Source: an uncultured Coriobacteriales bacterium
GTDB lineage: Bacteria > Actinomycetota > Coriobacteriia > Coriobacteriales > UMGS124
DNA: 64,000 nucleotides
Direction of reading: 5' to 3'
Assembly (NCBI GenBank): GCA_934636245.1
Contig: CAKUAI010000007.1
Coordinates: 62,001-126,000 of the forward strand
The notes under the pieces are model-generated. The model saw only the letters and a list, made by a program, of their open reading frames with translations, ran no database searches and had not been told where the DNA came from. Position numbers and translations under genes: made by a program. The first letter of the stretch is position 1. Each line of letters opens with the position of its first letter. Positions 1 through 9,088 of this stretch are shown here, piece after piece.

Positions 1-832
1 CGCCCGTCTTGTTGAACTGCTTGCGCTCCATGTTAACGAGCTCGGGCAGATAGTAGCTGCACATCTCCTCGTCGTTTTGATAGTCGCCCGTACAAATAAC
101 GACACCCTTGCTGGCATTGAACTGGGCGTAGGTGCCGTCCTCACGCTGGGCGATGACGCCAGTTACTGCGCCGGATACGTCCTGCACAAGCTGGCATGCC
201 GGCGTGCTGAAGTACGCCTCAACACCCACGGAGACACCGTACTCGCACAGCTCGCCCATGGCTTCATTGTTGGCATACGGCTTGTTCGTAAACGTGTTCT
301 TAACGAACGTTACCGTCTTACCGTTGAACTCCATGGTGGCACTACTGGGTTTGCAGAAACTCAGGTGCTCTTGGGCGCGATCGATAACCCATTGCATGGC
401 CTCGCCGGAGTTGTCGGCCCACGCCTGGAGGCACTCACGACGGGAGCGGAACGCGTTCTCTTCCATGAGCATGGAGACCATGGCCGCCACTGCCTCGGGA
501 TCGGAGTTCTCCAAATCAACGCCTGCGGAGGAACCGCCCTGCGAGCAAGCCCACGCCTCCTTCTGCAGCAGTGCGACCTTGGCGCCCATCTCGGCAGCAA
601 CGGCGGCGCACACAACGCCCGCAGAGCCTGCGCCTACGACCACAATTTCGTAGTCGAGCTCTTCGGCCACGTCAGCGATAGCCTCAGGCTTCTCGAAGAA
701 ACTGGGGACGAAGGCGCCGGCCGCCTTGGCATCCTCAGCCTGCGCAAGACTCGTCAGCAAGCCGGCCGATGCAGCCACGCCCATGGCAGCGCCGACACCC
801 TTCAACACGTCACGACGGGTAACATCCTGCAT
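1..832 (-). CDS. Tat-exported FAD flavoprotein, fumarate-reductase superfamily (3' end outside window)
   Basis: The minus strand is open from 832 to the window edge and gives the first 277 residues. A twin-arginine signal (TRRDVLKG, residues 5-12) and hydrophobic stretch end near the Ala-rich LAQA. A Rossmann FAD motif GAGSAG sits at 67-72, and CTGDYQND further on is typical of this family. The ATG at 832 is preferred over one at 838 because the AAGGAG ribosome site is 7 bases from the first and only about one from the second. It is the closest relative in the window of the 13608 flavoprotein (shared PSFF and GVDL-NSD segments). It is divergent from the LuxR gene at 919. Family knowledge predicts an exported reductase of an organic acceptor; the substrate is unknown. 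Confidence 0.88.
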   Translation of the reverse strand, partial: MQDVTRRDVLKGVGAAMGVAASAGLLTSLAQAEDAKAAGAFVPSFFEKPEAIADVAEELDYEIVVVGAGSAGVVCAAVAAEMGAKVALLQKEAWACSQGGSSAGVDLENSDPEAVAAMVSMLMEENAFRSRRECLQAWADNSGEAMQWVIDRAQEHLSFCKPSSATMEFNGKTVTFVKNTFTNKPYANNEAMGELCEYGVSVGVEAYFSTPACQLVQDVSGAVTGVIAQREDGTYAQFNASKGVVICTGDYQNDEEMCSYYLPELVNMERKQFNKTG

Positions 833-844
833 TTGCATTCTCCT

Positions 845-874
845 TTGTCGTATGGAACGGACGGCCCCTATAAT
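845..874 (+). promoter_or_regulatory. Probable promoter of LuxR gene
   Basis: A perfect TATAAT at 869-874 is preceded by TTGTCG at 845-850 with an 18-base spacer. It lies in the 86-base gap between the divergent flavoprotein and LuxR genes. A TGGGACA half-site follows the -10 box, resembling half of the TGGGACAA dyad at 10714. Confidence 0.5.
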
Positions 875-918
875 GGGACAGCAAAAACGCACCCATGCGG
901 TTTAGAAAAGGATGAGTC

Positions 919-2427
919 GTGGCGCACGATAGGATGAAAAAAGTCATCCCACCCAATACTACCTGCGAAAATGTCACCGATGCGACGCCATCGGGACACA
1001 AACCGGCCGACTTGCGGCGAAGCATTCTCATTCAGCCCTCAAGCTTTGCATTGCTTGGCTTTTTCCTCACAATATCCTATGGAACGCTTCTCGGCCATGT
1101 GCTTTGGGGACCGCTCGTAGCTCAAACATCACTAAGCGTCGGCCTAGTCATTGCCCGCAGAACACTAGAAGCGCTCGGCTTCTTGGGAATCGCCCTCTGC
1201 AGGAAACGACTTGCGCAACTATCCGACAAGCGCAGCCTGCTGCTATTTGCCTGCACTATGTGTACCATGGCCGCACTGCTCAGCAGCGCGGCACGCATGG
1301 ACCCCTCATTGCTTGTCCCTGCCATTGCAGCGGGCCTTATAGGGTTTGTGGCGCACACACTTTTATGGATGGCATGGGCCGAGCTCTACGCACGCATGGA
1401 TATGCTCCATGTCATCGTGCTCTGCCTGCTTGCACACGCATGCTCGGCCCTGCTGTCCTTCCCGACGGCTCATGTGGCCGTCTGGTGTGCAGGGGTTACG
1501 GCGACGCTCGCCCCAGCACTCTCCGTCCTCTTGCTGCAAAGGGCCTCCGGGCTATTGGATGCTGCTGGGTTCTCGAAGGAAAAGGCTACCGACACAGTAC
1601 CCTGCTCATTTCCCACTCGTCCTGTTGCGCTCATGGCGTCTTTCTCGCTCTGCAACCAATTCGTTCGCAGCGGGCTTGCCCAAGCGGAACAAACGTATGC
1701 AATGCTTGGCGTCATCCTCGTTTGCTCGGGCACGGCCGTCGTGGCCCTGAGACGAGGAATGGGTCGTTTCAATCTATGGATGGTCGCAGGCTTGGCCTTC
1801 ACGCTTGAACTTGCAGGGGCCTTCGGCCCGCTTTTGAACCAGGCCGGACCCCTTGTGGCCGCATCCGTTTGCACAACAACGGGCTCGGCACTGTTCTCGA
1901 CATTCATCACCGTTACCCTATGCAATGTCTCGTTCCGCTACGGAACCAGCGCCCTCTTCCTCTTCGGTGTGACGCAGGCGGCGGAACGCCTGGCAAGCCT
2001 TGCCGGGCAGGCGCTCTCCTGGACATCCGCTGGCTGGAACCAGGGCGCCATCACTTGCGCCGTAATGGCAACATGCCTGCTCCTGGCACTCACATACGTA
2101 CTGGCTATGACGCATGGCACCGGCGACGTCGCTCCCGGAGAAACTCCCACCTGGGGCGCAACGTCCTTCCGCAACGAGGGCGGCGGCACTTCCGAGGCTG
2201 AGATTGAACGCCGATGTTCAACCCTTGCCCGGGCGGCCGGCCTGACGCGACGCGAGGAAGAAGTTCTTCTCCTGTTGGCCCAGGATCTGTGCGCGTCAGA
2301 TATCCAAGCTCGTCTTATCCTGGCCAACGCTACGGTGAAAACGCACACGCAAGCCGTGTACCGCAAGCTTGGAGTACACAGCCGACAGGAAGTCGTCGAT
2401 TTGGTTCAAGGCCAACTCGGCAAGTAA
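919..2427 (+). CDS. Membrane-anchored LuxR-family transcriptional regulator
   Basis: This is a 502-residue protein. Roughly residues 35-400 are a series of hydrophobic segments resembling a 10-12 helix transporter-like domain. A LuxR/GerE helix-turn-helix follows at about 436-500 (GLTRREEEVLLLLAQ, then ATVKTHTQAVYRKLGVHSRQEVVDLV). GTG at 919 has AAAAGG 7 bases upstream; ATG at 934 is an alternative start. The membrane part may sense a small molecule directly and control the divergent flavoprotein at 1-832. That role is inferred from the repeated regulator/reductase pairing in this window. The specific ligand is not visible. Confidence 0.87.
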   Translation: MAHDRMKKVIPPNTTCENVTDATPSGHKPADLRRSILIQPSSFALLGFFLTISYGTLLGHVLWGPLVAQTSLSVGLVIARRTLEALGFLGIALCRKRLAQLSDKRSLLLFACTMCTMAALLSSAARMDPSLLVPAIAAGLIGFVAHTLLWMAWAELYARMDMLHVIVLCLLAHACSALLSFPTAHVAVWCAGVTATLAPALSVLLLQRASGLLDAAGFSKEKATDTVPCSFPTRPVALMASFSLCNQFVRSGLAQAEQTYAMLGVILVCSGTAVVALRRGMGRFNLWMVAGLAFTLELAGAFGPLLNQAGPLVAASVCTTTGSALFSTFITVTLCNVSFRYGTSALFLFGVTQAAERLASLAGQALSWTSAGWNQGAITCAVMATCLLLALTYVLAMTHGTGDVAPGETPTWGATSFRNEGGGTSEAEIERRCSTLARAAGLTRREEEVLLLLAQDLCASDIQARLILANATVKTHTQAVYRKLGVHSRQEVVDLVQGQLGK

Positions 2428-2775
2428 CGCCAGGCTATTAACAAGGCCCCGCCGGCATGGAAGCACAAGGCTCTCTGCCGACGGGACCTTTCGGATGGGC
2501 GCTTCTGTTGATGGTGTCCCCAACCACGGGATTCTCTCCCACCTCCCCGTCTTTGCCCAGAGGTGCAAGACGGTTCACTGGAATGGCGCGCAAAACCTGG
2601 CCCAAAACAAAAGCCCGCTTCCTGCCAATTGCTATTCGTCCACATCCACACCGCGACTCGGACGAATGCGCCGCGGCGTTCCCCTTCCGCATCGCAAATC
2701 ATACGTTCCGCCTCGCGGCTCATCCTCAGTTGCCAACTGAGTTTTAGCGATTGAGGAAGAGGCGCGCCTGCAGCC
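2428..2775. other. Intergenic region with no supported gene
   Basis: About 350 bases between the LuxR stop and the DUF5655 stop. Short open frames exist on both strands, but none has a credible ribosome site or a recognisable family. No clear terminator hairpin was found. Confidence 0.5.
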
Positions 2776-3162
2776 CTACTTCCCCTGCGCGAACCAGTAC
2801 GCCCGGGCGACCCAACCGAGCATCTCCTCGTCCAGGTCGGAGGGGTCGCTGATGACGAAGTGGGTCGTCCAGCGGCCGGGGTACGGCTCGGTCTTTGCCG
2901 CGACCCGGGCCGACTCCAGGGGCGCGGGCAGGCCCAGCGTGAGCACGAAGTAGCTATCTGGCAGCTCCGCCTTCTTCCTTACCTTCAGGAAGGATACGCA
3001 CGCATACAGGTGCCGATTGTAGAAAGAAATCTGAGACTTCTGCACCTTGACCTGCGTGTCGGGGAACTCGGCGAGCAGCTTCTCGCAAAAGAGCTCGTAC
3101 AGGGGGTAGACGGCCTCGTACTGGGCAAAGAAGGCCGCCGCGTCCCTGGTCACATCATCCAT
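2776..3162 (-). CDS. DUF5655-like small protein, copy 1
   Basis: This 128-residue soluble protein has the look of the DUF5655 family: VQKSQISFYNRHLYACVSF, then TLGLPAPLES and PYPGRWTTHFVIS. GGAGG lies 8 bases before the ATG. A clearly homologous 128-residue copy lies at 22882-23268, behind a LysR gene. Here the last codons of a similar LysR gene survive just upstream (3245-3296), so this gene belonged to a LysR-DUF5655 operon that was broken. DUF5655 has no firmly established activity. Confidence 0.75.
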   Translation of the reverse strand: MDDVTRDAAAFFAQYEAVYPLYELFCEKLLAEFPDTQVKVQKSQISFYNRHLYACVSFLKVRKKAELPDSYFVLTLGLPAPLESARVAAKTEPYPGRWTTHFVISDPSDLDEEMLGWVARAYWFAQGK

Positions 3163-3244
3163 CTCAGTCTCCTCCGCAGGTTCGGACGGTTCTGCTCGGG
3201 TGCATCATAGCGCCTCGGGGCAAGCCCCATACGCCCTCGCCCCC

Positions 3245-3296
3245 CTATATCCCCACTTGCCTGTAACGCGACATGTACTCGGCGAACTGTTGCATA
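3245..3296 (-). pseudogene. 3' remnant of a LysR gene
   Basis: The minus strand reads QQFAEYMSRYRQVGI and stop, matching the last residues (RQFVEYMSRYRQSGI) of the intact LysR at 23350-24246. The match stops abruptly near 3297, just outside the stop of the LuxR gene at 3320. No other LysR sequence is present. Confidence 0.75.
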
Positions 3297-3319
3297 CATA
3301 CGGCCGTCGAATGACTCGC

Positions 3320-4738
3320 CTACCCCTGCGCGACTCGCTGGTCGATGTAGCCCAGCAGGTCGTCCTTGTGGTGTATGCCGAGCTTGGCGTACACATGGGC
3401 AATGTGGGCTTTGGCCGTGCCGTCGGAAACGTCGAGCGCCTCCCGGATATACGCGCGGGTGTAGCCCTCGGCAAGCATGCCCATCACCTCGCGCTCGCGC
3501 GGCGTGAGGCCGTGCTCGCTGGCAACCCGATCGTATACCTCCTCGGTGCGCTCGCGCCTCGAACGCGCAAGCTCGTCGCGCATCTGGTCTTCCGCCCGCT
3601 CGCCGATAAGGCGGCCGGCCGCGTACACAGTCGCAAGAATCAGGAAACAGCTCGCGGAGAACAGGCAGAGCTCGAGCACGTGCAGTGCATCCGGAACCGC
3701 TGGAATCAGCGGCCCGCAAAGGTGAAACAGCGCAATGCCCACAGCCATAGAGCAGGAGAGGACAAACTTCTCCTGCAGGCAAAGCGACAGCTCGGAAATC
3801 CCGTAGCGTTCCTTGAGGTCCGAGAGCTGAAACGCGGAGAACTCCGCCCAAGCCAGCCAAACGGCTCCCGTGGCAGCCTTGGCCGCCGCCGCAAGTCCAC
3901 CCTCAAAGAATGGCAGGTAGGAGACACCGATGGTCAGCACAATGAGCGTCGGGAGGGCAAAGTACAGCTGTGAGGACGCATGCCGGTGCATGGCGAGGGC
4001 CGCTACGAGAACAAGACCGCCCAAAAGCGTCAGCGGCAGGGAGACATCGCCAGGAACCAGTTGAAAAGGTGCCTCGATGCACAGGCCCATCGTGAGACCG
4101 AAGGCCACGCGGGAAAGGACGAACGGGACCTCTTGCTTCCATGCGGGCTTCTCGCGGTTGGGAGTCTCGCGGTAGAGGTTCCTGAACCGCACGCGACCGG
4201 TGAGCAGGATGGCCCCCGATGCCAGCATCAAGGCGCGAGTCACAAGGCTTCGGGGGACAAACCCAACGAGCGCCAGGGCGCCCAGAACAACCGCAGTCGC
4301 AAGCAGCATGGTGACCGCGACGTTCTGGCCAGCTTGCCTCTTGTCCATGGAGGCAAAAGCAAAGCCCCAGAGCACCATGAGCATGGCCACTGAGAAGAGG
4401 TGGCAGACAATGCCCACTTGAGCCAGAACAGCACTGGCGGAAGTCCCCAGAAAAGAAATAGCCTCGGCCAAGGCCGCCGCGGCCATCATGCCGCACAAGA
4501 TTACCCGCCTGCCGCGCTCCGTTGAAAAAGCCTTGGGCGCGGCAAACCCAAGGGCCACGAACAGGGCGAGCAGAACGTAGCGCGCCAGCGACCCCGCAAA
4601 AAGCGACGACGACCGAGAGGCTTGATCGGGCAAAAGAAACGAGACCACAATGGCACCCCAGTAGAGTGCGGCCCCGATGACCAACCACGGTTCGACCGCA
4701 CCGTTTTGCTTCATCGCCGCCACGCCGACCTCCCCCAA
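3320..4738 (-). CDS. Membrane-anchored LuxR-family transcriptional regulator
   Basis: This is a 472-residue protein with about ten hydrophobic helices (residues 15-390) and a C-terminal LuxR HTH (GLTPREREVMGMLAEGYTR, then VSDGTAKAHIAHVYAKLGI). It is divergent from the FMN-containing flavoprotein at 4985 across 246 bases and is probably its regulator. A degraded relative of its HTH coding sequence is present at 15350-15500. The start could be ATG 4738 or the internal Met 9; neither has a striking ribosome site. Confidence 0.85.
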   Translation of the reverse strand: MGEVGVAAMKQNGAVEPWLVIGAALYWGAIVVSFLLPDQASRSSSLFAGSLARYVLLALFVALGFAAPKAFSTERGRRVILCGMMAAAALAEAISFLGTSASAVLAQVGIVCHLFSVAMLMVLWGFAFASMDKRQAGQNVAVTMLLATAVVLGALALVGFVPRSLVTRALMLASGAILLTGRVRFRNLYRETPNREKPAWKQEVPFVLSRVAFGLTMGLCIEAPFQLVPGDVSLPLTLLGGLVLVAALAMHRHASSQLYFALPTLIVLTIGVSYLPFFEGGLAAAAKAATGAVWLAWAEFSAFQLSDLKERYGISELSLCLQEKFVLSCSMAVGIALFHLCGPLIPAVPDALHVLELCLFSASCFLILATVYAAGRLIGERAEDQMRDELARSRRERTEEVYDRVASEHGLTPREREVMGMLAEGYTRAYIREALDVSDGTAKAHIAHVYAKLGIHHKDDLLGYIDQRVAQG

Positions 4739-4984
4739 AGCAAACCCCTCATTCGGCCCTCATTGTAAACCCCCATGCCATATGCCTGAACAAGAATGCA
4801 AACCAGCAGGTAGTGTGTCAATAAGTCTTTCGGGTGAGTACTGGTTTGTTGGACTTCGATCTCTCGATTAAGGCTTTGGGCCGATGACTCCCCGACGCTG
4901 CCGGAGCATGCTGATTTCAGCGCGACGCCAAGACAGCGGGTCTCCGGCGTCGCCAGATGACCAAACCAACGAAAGGGGAATGTC

Positions 4985-6940
4985 ATGAGTACAGCATGCA
5001 CGATGAATCGTCGCACGTTCCTGAGGGATGCAGCTTGCGTAGGTGCAGCGGGCGCAGGCGTTCTGGCAACCAGCAAGTCCGCCAAGGCTGACGAGGCCGC
5101 TGGGGTCACGTTTGCAGACACGGTCGCATGGAACGCTGAGTACGACGTCGTCGTCGTTGGTTTCGGTGGCGCAGGCGGCGTTGCCTCCGTCTATGCGGCC
5201 GACGCTGGGGCAAAGGTCCTGCTGTGCGACTCCGCCCCCGAGGGCAGCGAAGGCGGCAACACTCGCTTCGCCGCGCAGATGTGCGTTTCCGGCGACGACC
5301 CCGAGAAGCTGTACGGCTATTACAAGGACGGCCTGTACTGGCACTATGACATCGATGAGGCTACGCTGCGCGCCTACACCGACGGGCTGTGCGACATGGA
5401 GAACCTCATGAAGTACATTGAGGCAGAGGACCCCATGGTCATGCTGCCCAACGGCACCATCGTCACGCCGGAGTACCCCGAGTTCAACGAGATCGGCGGC
5501 GACACGGTCGTCGAGTGGTTCGTGCACAAGGGAATGTTCGACTCGGGCCTGTGGAAGACCATCCGCGCCGCCGTCGAGAAGCGCTCCGACTCCATCGACG
5601 TATGGCTCGAGTCGCCTGCAATCCACATGATTCAGGACCCGCAGAGCAAGACCGTTGTGGGCGCCGAGATTCAGCGAGCCGGTGAGAGCGTGCTCGTGCA
5701 CGCCAAGAACGGCGTGGTACTTGCTTGTGGCGGCTTTGAGAACAACCCCAAGATGATCCAGGACTACATCGGCGCCGTGCGCCTGACGCCGTTCGGCACG
5801 ACGTACAACATGGGCGACGGCATCAAGTTCGGTCGCGAGGTGGGTGCCGACATGTGGCACATGGAAGCCTACGAGTCCATCGGCATCCTCTCAGGCAACG
5901 CCTGGGCCACGGACAACGGGCGTCTTGCCTTTGAGAAGAAGCCCGGCGGCGGCAACCCCCTGTCGCTTGAGAGCGGCGACTACGGCGTGGGCAGCGTCAT
6001 CCTCGTTGGCGACGACGGCAGCCGCTTCATCGACGAGAACGCCAAGAGCCGCCACGGCCACGTGTACAGCTGCGGCGTGTGGCGCATGCCCATCGCCAAC
6101 TGGGCCCCGCACCTCATCTTCGACCAGACGCAGTATGACGTGCTCGACGCCGACGGCTACCTCACCGAGGACCGCAAGGCCAAGCTCGTAAGCGCCGACA
6201 CCGCCGAGGAGCTCGCCGAGCTTATCGGAGCCGACCCGGCGATCCTGGCCCAGACCATCGCCGACTTCAACTACTATGCTGAGAACGGCCGCGACTACCA
6301 TCTGGGCCGCGACCCGGAGAGCATGCGCGCCTTTGACGGCGGCTCCCTCTACGCGGCTGAATTCCGTCCCGGCATTCTCAACACCCAGGGCGGCCCCCGT
6401 CGAAACGCCAACGCCGAGGTGCTCGGCGTCGACGGCGAGCCCATCCCGCACCTCTACAGCGCCGGCGAGCTGGGCGGCATCTGCGCCTTCCAGTACAATT
6501 CGGGTGGCAACCTGGGCGAGTGCATGGTCTTTGGCAAGATCGCTGGCACCAACGCAGCAACCGAGAAGGACCCACTGCCGGCGCTTGTGGCCCCGGCCGC
6601 CGTGGACGCGGACATCAAGTTCCAGCCCGGCGACGTGACCGACCTCGGCGCCGTGGCCGACGATTCGGCATATGAGGCCGGCGAGAACCAGTACATCGGC
6701 ACCGACCCCAACGGCATCGGCGGAAAGATCGTCGTGCGCGTCACCTATGCCGACGGCACCATCCAGGATGTCGAGGTCCTGGAGCAGAACGAGACGCCCG
6801 AGTTCGGCGGCGCGGCCCTCGAGGAGCTGCCCGGCAAGGTCGTGGAAGCCAACTCCACCGACATCGACGGCGTGACCGGTGCCACCATCACGAGCAAGGC
6901 GTTCTTCGCCGCAGTCCAGAACGCCATCGCCAAGGCGTAG
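4985..6940 (+). CDS. Tat-exported flavoprotein with FAD domain and C-terminal covalent-FMN domain
   Basis: This 651-residue protein has a Tat signal (NRRTFLRD, residues 8-15), an FAD Rossmann motif GFGGAG (59-64), and a fumarate-reductase-type catalytic half. An FMN_bind domain follows at about 572-651. Its motif DGVTGAT (residues 628-634) is the type flavinylated by ApbE, probably on Thr634. FMN_bind is more often N-terminal in urocanate- and fumarate-reductase relatives, so the C-terminal position is less usual. The segment RFIDENAKSRHGH keeps an Arg near where the Shewanella-type fumarate reductase proton donor lies, unlike the other copies here. AAAGGGG precedes the ATG. It probably receives electrons outside the membrane through the FMN. 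The substrate is unknown. Confidence 0.9.
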   Translation: MSTACTMNRRTFLRDAACVGAAGAGVLATSKSAKADEAAGVTFADTVAWNAEYDVVVVGFGGAGGVASVYAADAGAKVLLCDSAPEGSEGGNTRFAAQMCVSGDDPEKLYGYYKDGLYWHYDIDEATLRAYTDGLCDMENLMKYIEAEDPMVMLPNGTIVTPEYPEFNEIGGDTVVEWFVHKGMFDSGLWKTIRAAVEKRSDSIDVWLESPAIHMIQDPQSKTVVGAEIQRAGESVLVHAKNGVVLACGGFENNPKMIQDYIGAVRLTPFGTTYNMGDGIKFGREVGADMWHMEAYESIGILSGNAWATDNGRLAFEKKPGGGNPLSLESGDYGVGSVILVGDDGSRFIDENAKSRHGHVYSCGVWRMPIANWAPHLIFDQTQYDVLDADGYLTEDRKAKLVSADTAEELAELIGADPAILAQTIADFNYYAENGRDYHLGRDPESMRAFDGGSLYAAEFRPGILNTQGGPRRNANAEVLGVDGEPIPHLYSAGELGGICAFQYNSGGNLGECMVFGKIAGTNAATEKDPLPALVAPAAVDADIKFQPGDVTDLGAVADDSAYEAGENQYIGTDPNGIGGKIVVRVTYADGTIQDVEVLEQNETPEFGGAALEELPGKVVEANSTDIDGVTGATITSKAFFAAVQNAIAKA

Positions 6941-6984
6941 ACGATTAGCTGGCAATAACAGCCCTGGTCAATCATTCACGCAAA

Positions 6985-7021
6985 GAGGGGGCCGGCTCGC
7001 ACGCAGCTAGCCGGCCCCCTC
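6985..7021. terminator. Bidirectional intrinsic terminator
   Basis: A perfect 13-base-pair stem (GAGGGGGCCGGCT and its complement) with an 11-base loop lies between the convergent genes ending at 6940 and 7097. A shorter relative of the same hairpin is at 15504-15540. Confidence 0.75.
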
Positions 7022-7096
7022 GTGTGTCATGCAACGTAGGTAGGTTGCCAATACCAAAGCACGCAGCCAATAAGCGAAAGACGTCATGCGTCGCAA

Positions 7097-7789
7097 CTAC
7101 AAGCCCGCGATGTACGCCCCTGCTGCACGGGCGGCGTTCCTGCCCGAGTTCACGTTGTGCCCCATCATGGTGCCGGGGATGTCCTGGGTGTAGATGTTGC
7201 GCCACATCATCGCGCCGTCCAGGCCGACGGCGTACAGGCCGGGGATGGCCCGCAGGTCGTCGTCGAGCGCCTCGGCGCGCACGTTGGTGGGAATGCCGCC
7301 GTCGATGGCGACAAACATGAAGCACATACGCGCCATGTACAGCGGGCCGTTGTCCTCCAGCCACGAGAGGTTCTCCGCGGAGTTGCCGATCATGTTCAGC
7401 CACAGGGAGGCGTCCACGCGGTACTGGGCCCCTTCGAGCTCGCTCTTCAGGATGTCGGAGGGCTCAATCTCGATGCCGAGCGACTGCTGGATCGTCGAGC
7501 CGACCGCAAAGATGCCCTCCACGCCATTGCCGTTGCCGCCGGCGGTATCCGCCTTCTCAAGAACGACGACGTTCAGACCGTCCTGCGCCGCCTGCACGGC
7601 CGCCGCAAGGCCGGAGATGCCGGCACCCACGACGACGACGTCGCAAGTCAGCGTCTCCGCAGGCTCCGCAACTGCAGCGTCGGCCGCACCGTCGGCAAGC
7701 GCCGCGCCGGTGCCCGCAGCCCCCAAAACTACCGCCGTCGTCGCACCTGCGACAAAAGTCCTCCGATTCAATGATGCTGTCCTGGCCAT
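7097..7789 (-). pseudogene. Flavoprotein gene with large in-frame internal deletion
   Basis: The reading frame is intact but encodes only 230 residues where relatives have 500-570. It keeps a Tat signal (NRRTFVAG, 8-15), the FAD motif GAGISG (55-60) and the C-terminal flavin-cradling segment (IPGLYAVGLDGAMMW). About 300 residues of substrate-binding and catalytic region are missing around residue 148. Compared with the neighbour at 9089-10603, the join runs from the WLLEHG region straight to the APFYAV region. ATG 7789 follows GAGGGGA. It is probably not a functional reductase. A minimal exported FAD-binding protein cannot be excluded. Confidence 0.8.
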
Positions 7790-7953
7790 TGGCTTCTCCC
7801 CTCTTCGGTTCCTTTGGTTACCGGCCGCATTTTGCAACCCGGTTCAAGATGGAGATTAGCCGCGACATTTGGTTATTCCCATTATCAGTGTGCATGCTTT
7901 TTCTTATATAAAATGCCTGCTCACAGCCGTGTCGTGAAACAGAAGAGCGCGAT

Positions 7954-8895
7954 TTATTTACTGTCGTCGCTGCAATTTGCGAGCCAGTGCCTCAGGTTTG
8001 CGTACATGCGCATGTACCACACGTTGAGAGTGAGCGCCTCGTCGCATGTCAAATGGGGATGCGCCTGCGCGGTGACGACCTCGAACTGCGGCCTGGCCTT
8101 CCTCACGCATGCAGAGCCCGCCGCGGTCGCGGCGCATGACACGACCCTGCCGTCGGTCAGTGAGGGCTGGTCCTGCACCAACCCCATGCGAATCAGGTCA
8201 CGCTTGACAAGAGAGAATCTGCTCGGACGCATAGCGAGAAGGTCCGCCGCCTGACCCGCTCCCATCGCCCCGCATTCGCAGAGAAGCTCGAGCAGGCGAT
8301 AGGCGCGCAGGGAGGGAAAGCCCGCTTGCGCCGCGACCGTAGACCACGATTCCCTTAGGATCCTCCAGTACAAAAAGAAAGACAGGTCGAGAAAGGAGCA
8401 GCTCGTCTCAACCCCGTCAAACCCGCTCACCCGGTACCCGCGCAGCGCATCAACCGTCACCCACATCTTGGAGCGTGCCAGCTCCACCTCGTCAAGGGAG
8501 GCAAGGAGCGCACAGGCAAGGTGTCGTTTGACCGACTTGTTTGCCTGCAACTCCAGTACCAGCCCCTTTTGTGTGAGCGAGCACGCCATCTCGCGTCCGT
8601 CCCCGGCCGAGACGACTTTTTGCACGCACCCACGGTCCTCAAGTCCCAGGAGTATCTTGCGGACCGTCGTACGTTCGAGCATCAAGAGCCCGGCCAGGCC
8701 CTCGGAGCCCGCCTGCCCACCGCCCGCCCCCGCAAGGGCCTGCAGGCAGCAGTACTCCCCGTACGACAGGCCATAACGCTTGCGCAGATGTTGGGCGGCA
8801 AGCCGCTCGTTGGCCAGGATGACTGTCACGAGCTGTCTGCAATACAAAATCGGTTCGCTACCCCTTGCGTCGCTGCGCATCCCATCCCCAATCAT
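7954..8895 (-). CDS. Tandem MarR-like winged-helix regulator
   Basis: This 313-residue protein appears to contain two MarR-type domains in one chain. The first (about 20-135) includes LSYGEYCCLQAL, a recognition region and a wing ending in GDGREMACSLTQKG. The second (about 155-280) includes AYRLLELLCECGAMGAGQAADLL and LTDGRVVSCAATAAG. Canonical MarR proteins are about 150 residues and dimerise, so this looks like a fused pseudo-dimer. ATG 8895 was chosen over the upstream codons of the frame, whose residues look non-coding. It lies between two flavoprotein genes on the same strand and probably regulates one of them. Confidence 0.7.
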   Translation of the reverse strand: MIGDGMRSDARGSEPILYCRQLVTVILANERLAAQHLRKRYGLSYGEYCCLQALAGAGGGQAGSEGLAGLLMLERTTVRKILLGLEDRGCVQKVVSAGDGREMACSLTQKGLVLELQANKSVKRHLACALLASLDEVELARSKMWVTVDALRGYRVSGFDGVETSCSFLDLSFFLYWRILRESWSTVAAQAGFPSLRAYRLLELLCECGAMGAGQAADLLAMRPSRFSLVKRDLIRMGLVQDQPSLTDGRVVSCAATAAGSACVRKARPQFEVVTAQAHPHLTCDEALTLNVWYMRMYANLRHWLANCSDDSK

Positions 8896-8992
8896 TTCCC
8901 CGGCGCATGGCCGCCCTGTTGTGCCCCTTAACAGCCAAAATGGTTCCCTATGCACCTCAACACCCCGACACACGCCCCTGCGAGCCCTACGG

Positions 8993-9038
8993 CAAGAAAA
9001 ACGGTCGCAGGGCCAAGCGCTACGAAAGCGCGGGGCCC
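8993..9038 (-). terminator. Intrinsic terminator of flavoprotein 9089
   Basis: On the minus strand GGGCC-CC-GCGCT, loop TTCGT, AGCGC-TT-GGCCC is followed a few bases later by TTTTTCTT. It closes the flavoprotein transcript before the MarR-like gene. Confidence 0.6.
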
Positions 9039-9088
9039 GGCGCCGAACAGCACTGGACCCCGCGCTTGTTGCCATATATACCGCCCGG

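Noticed and set aside
2406..2747. Short open frames between the LuxR and DUF5655 genes
   Set aside because: No ribosome site, no family resemblance, and overlapping frames on both strands of similar length.
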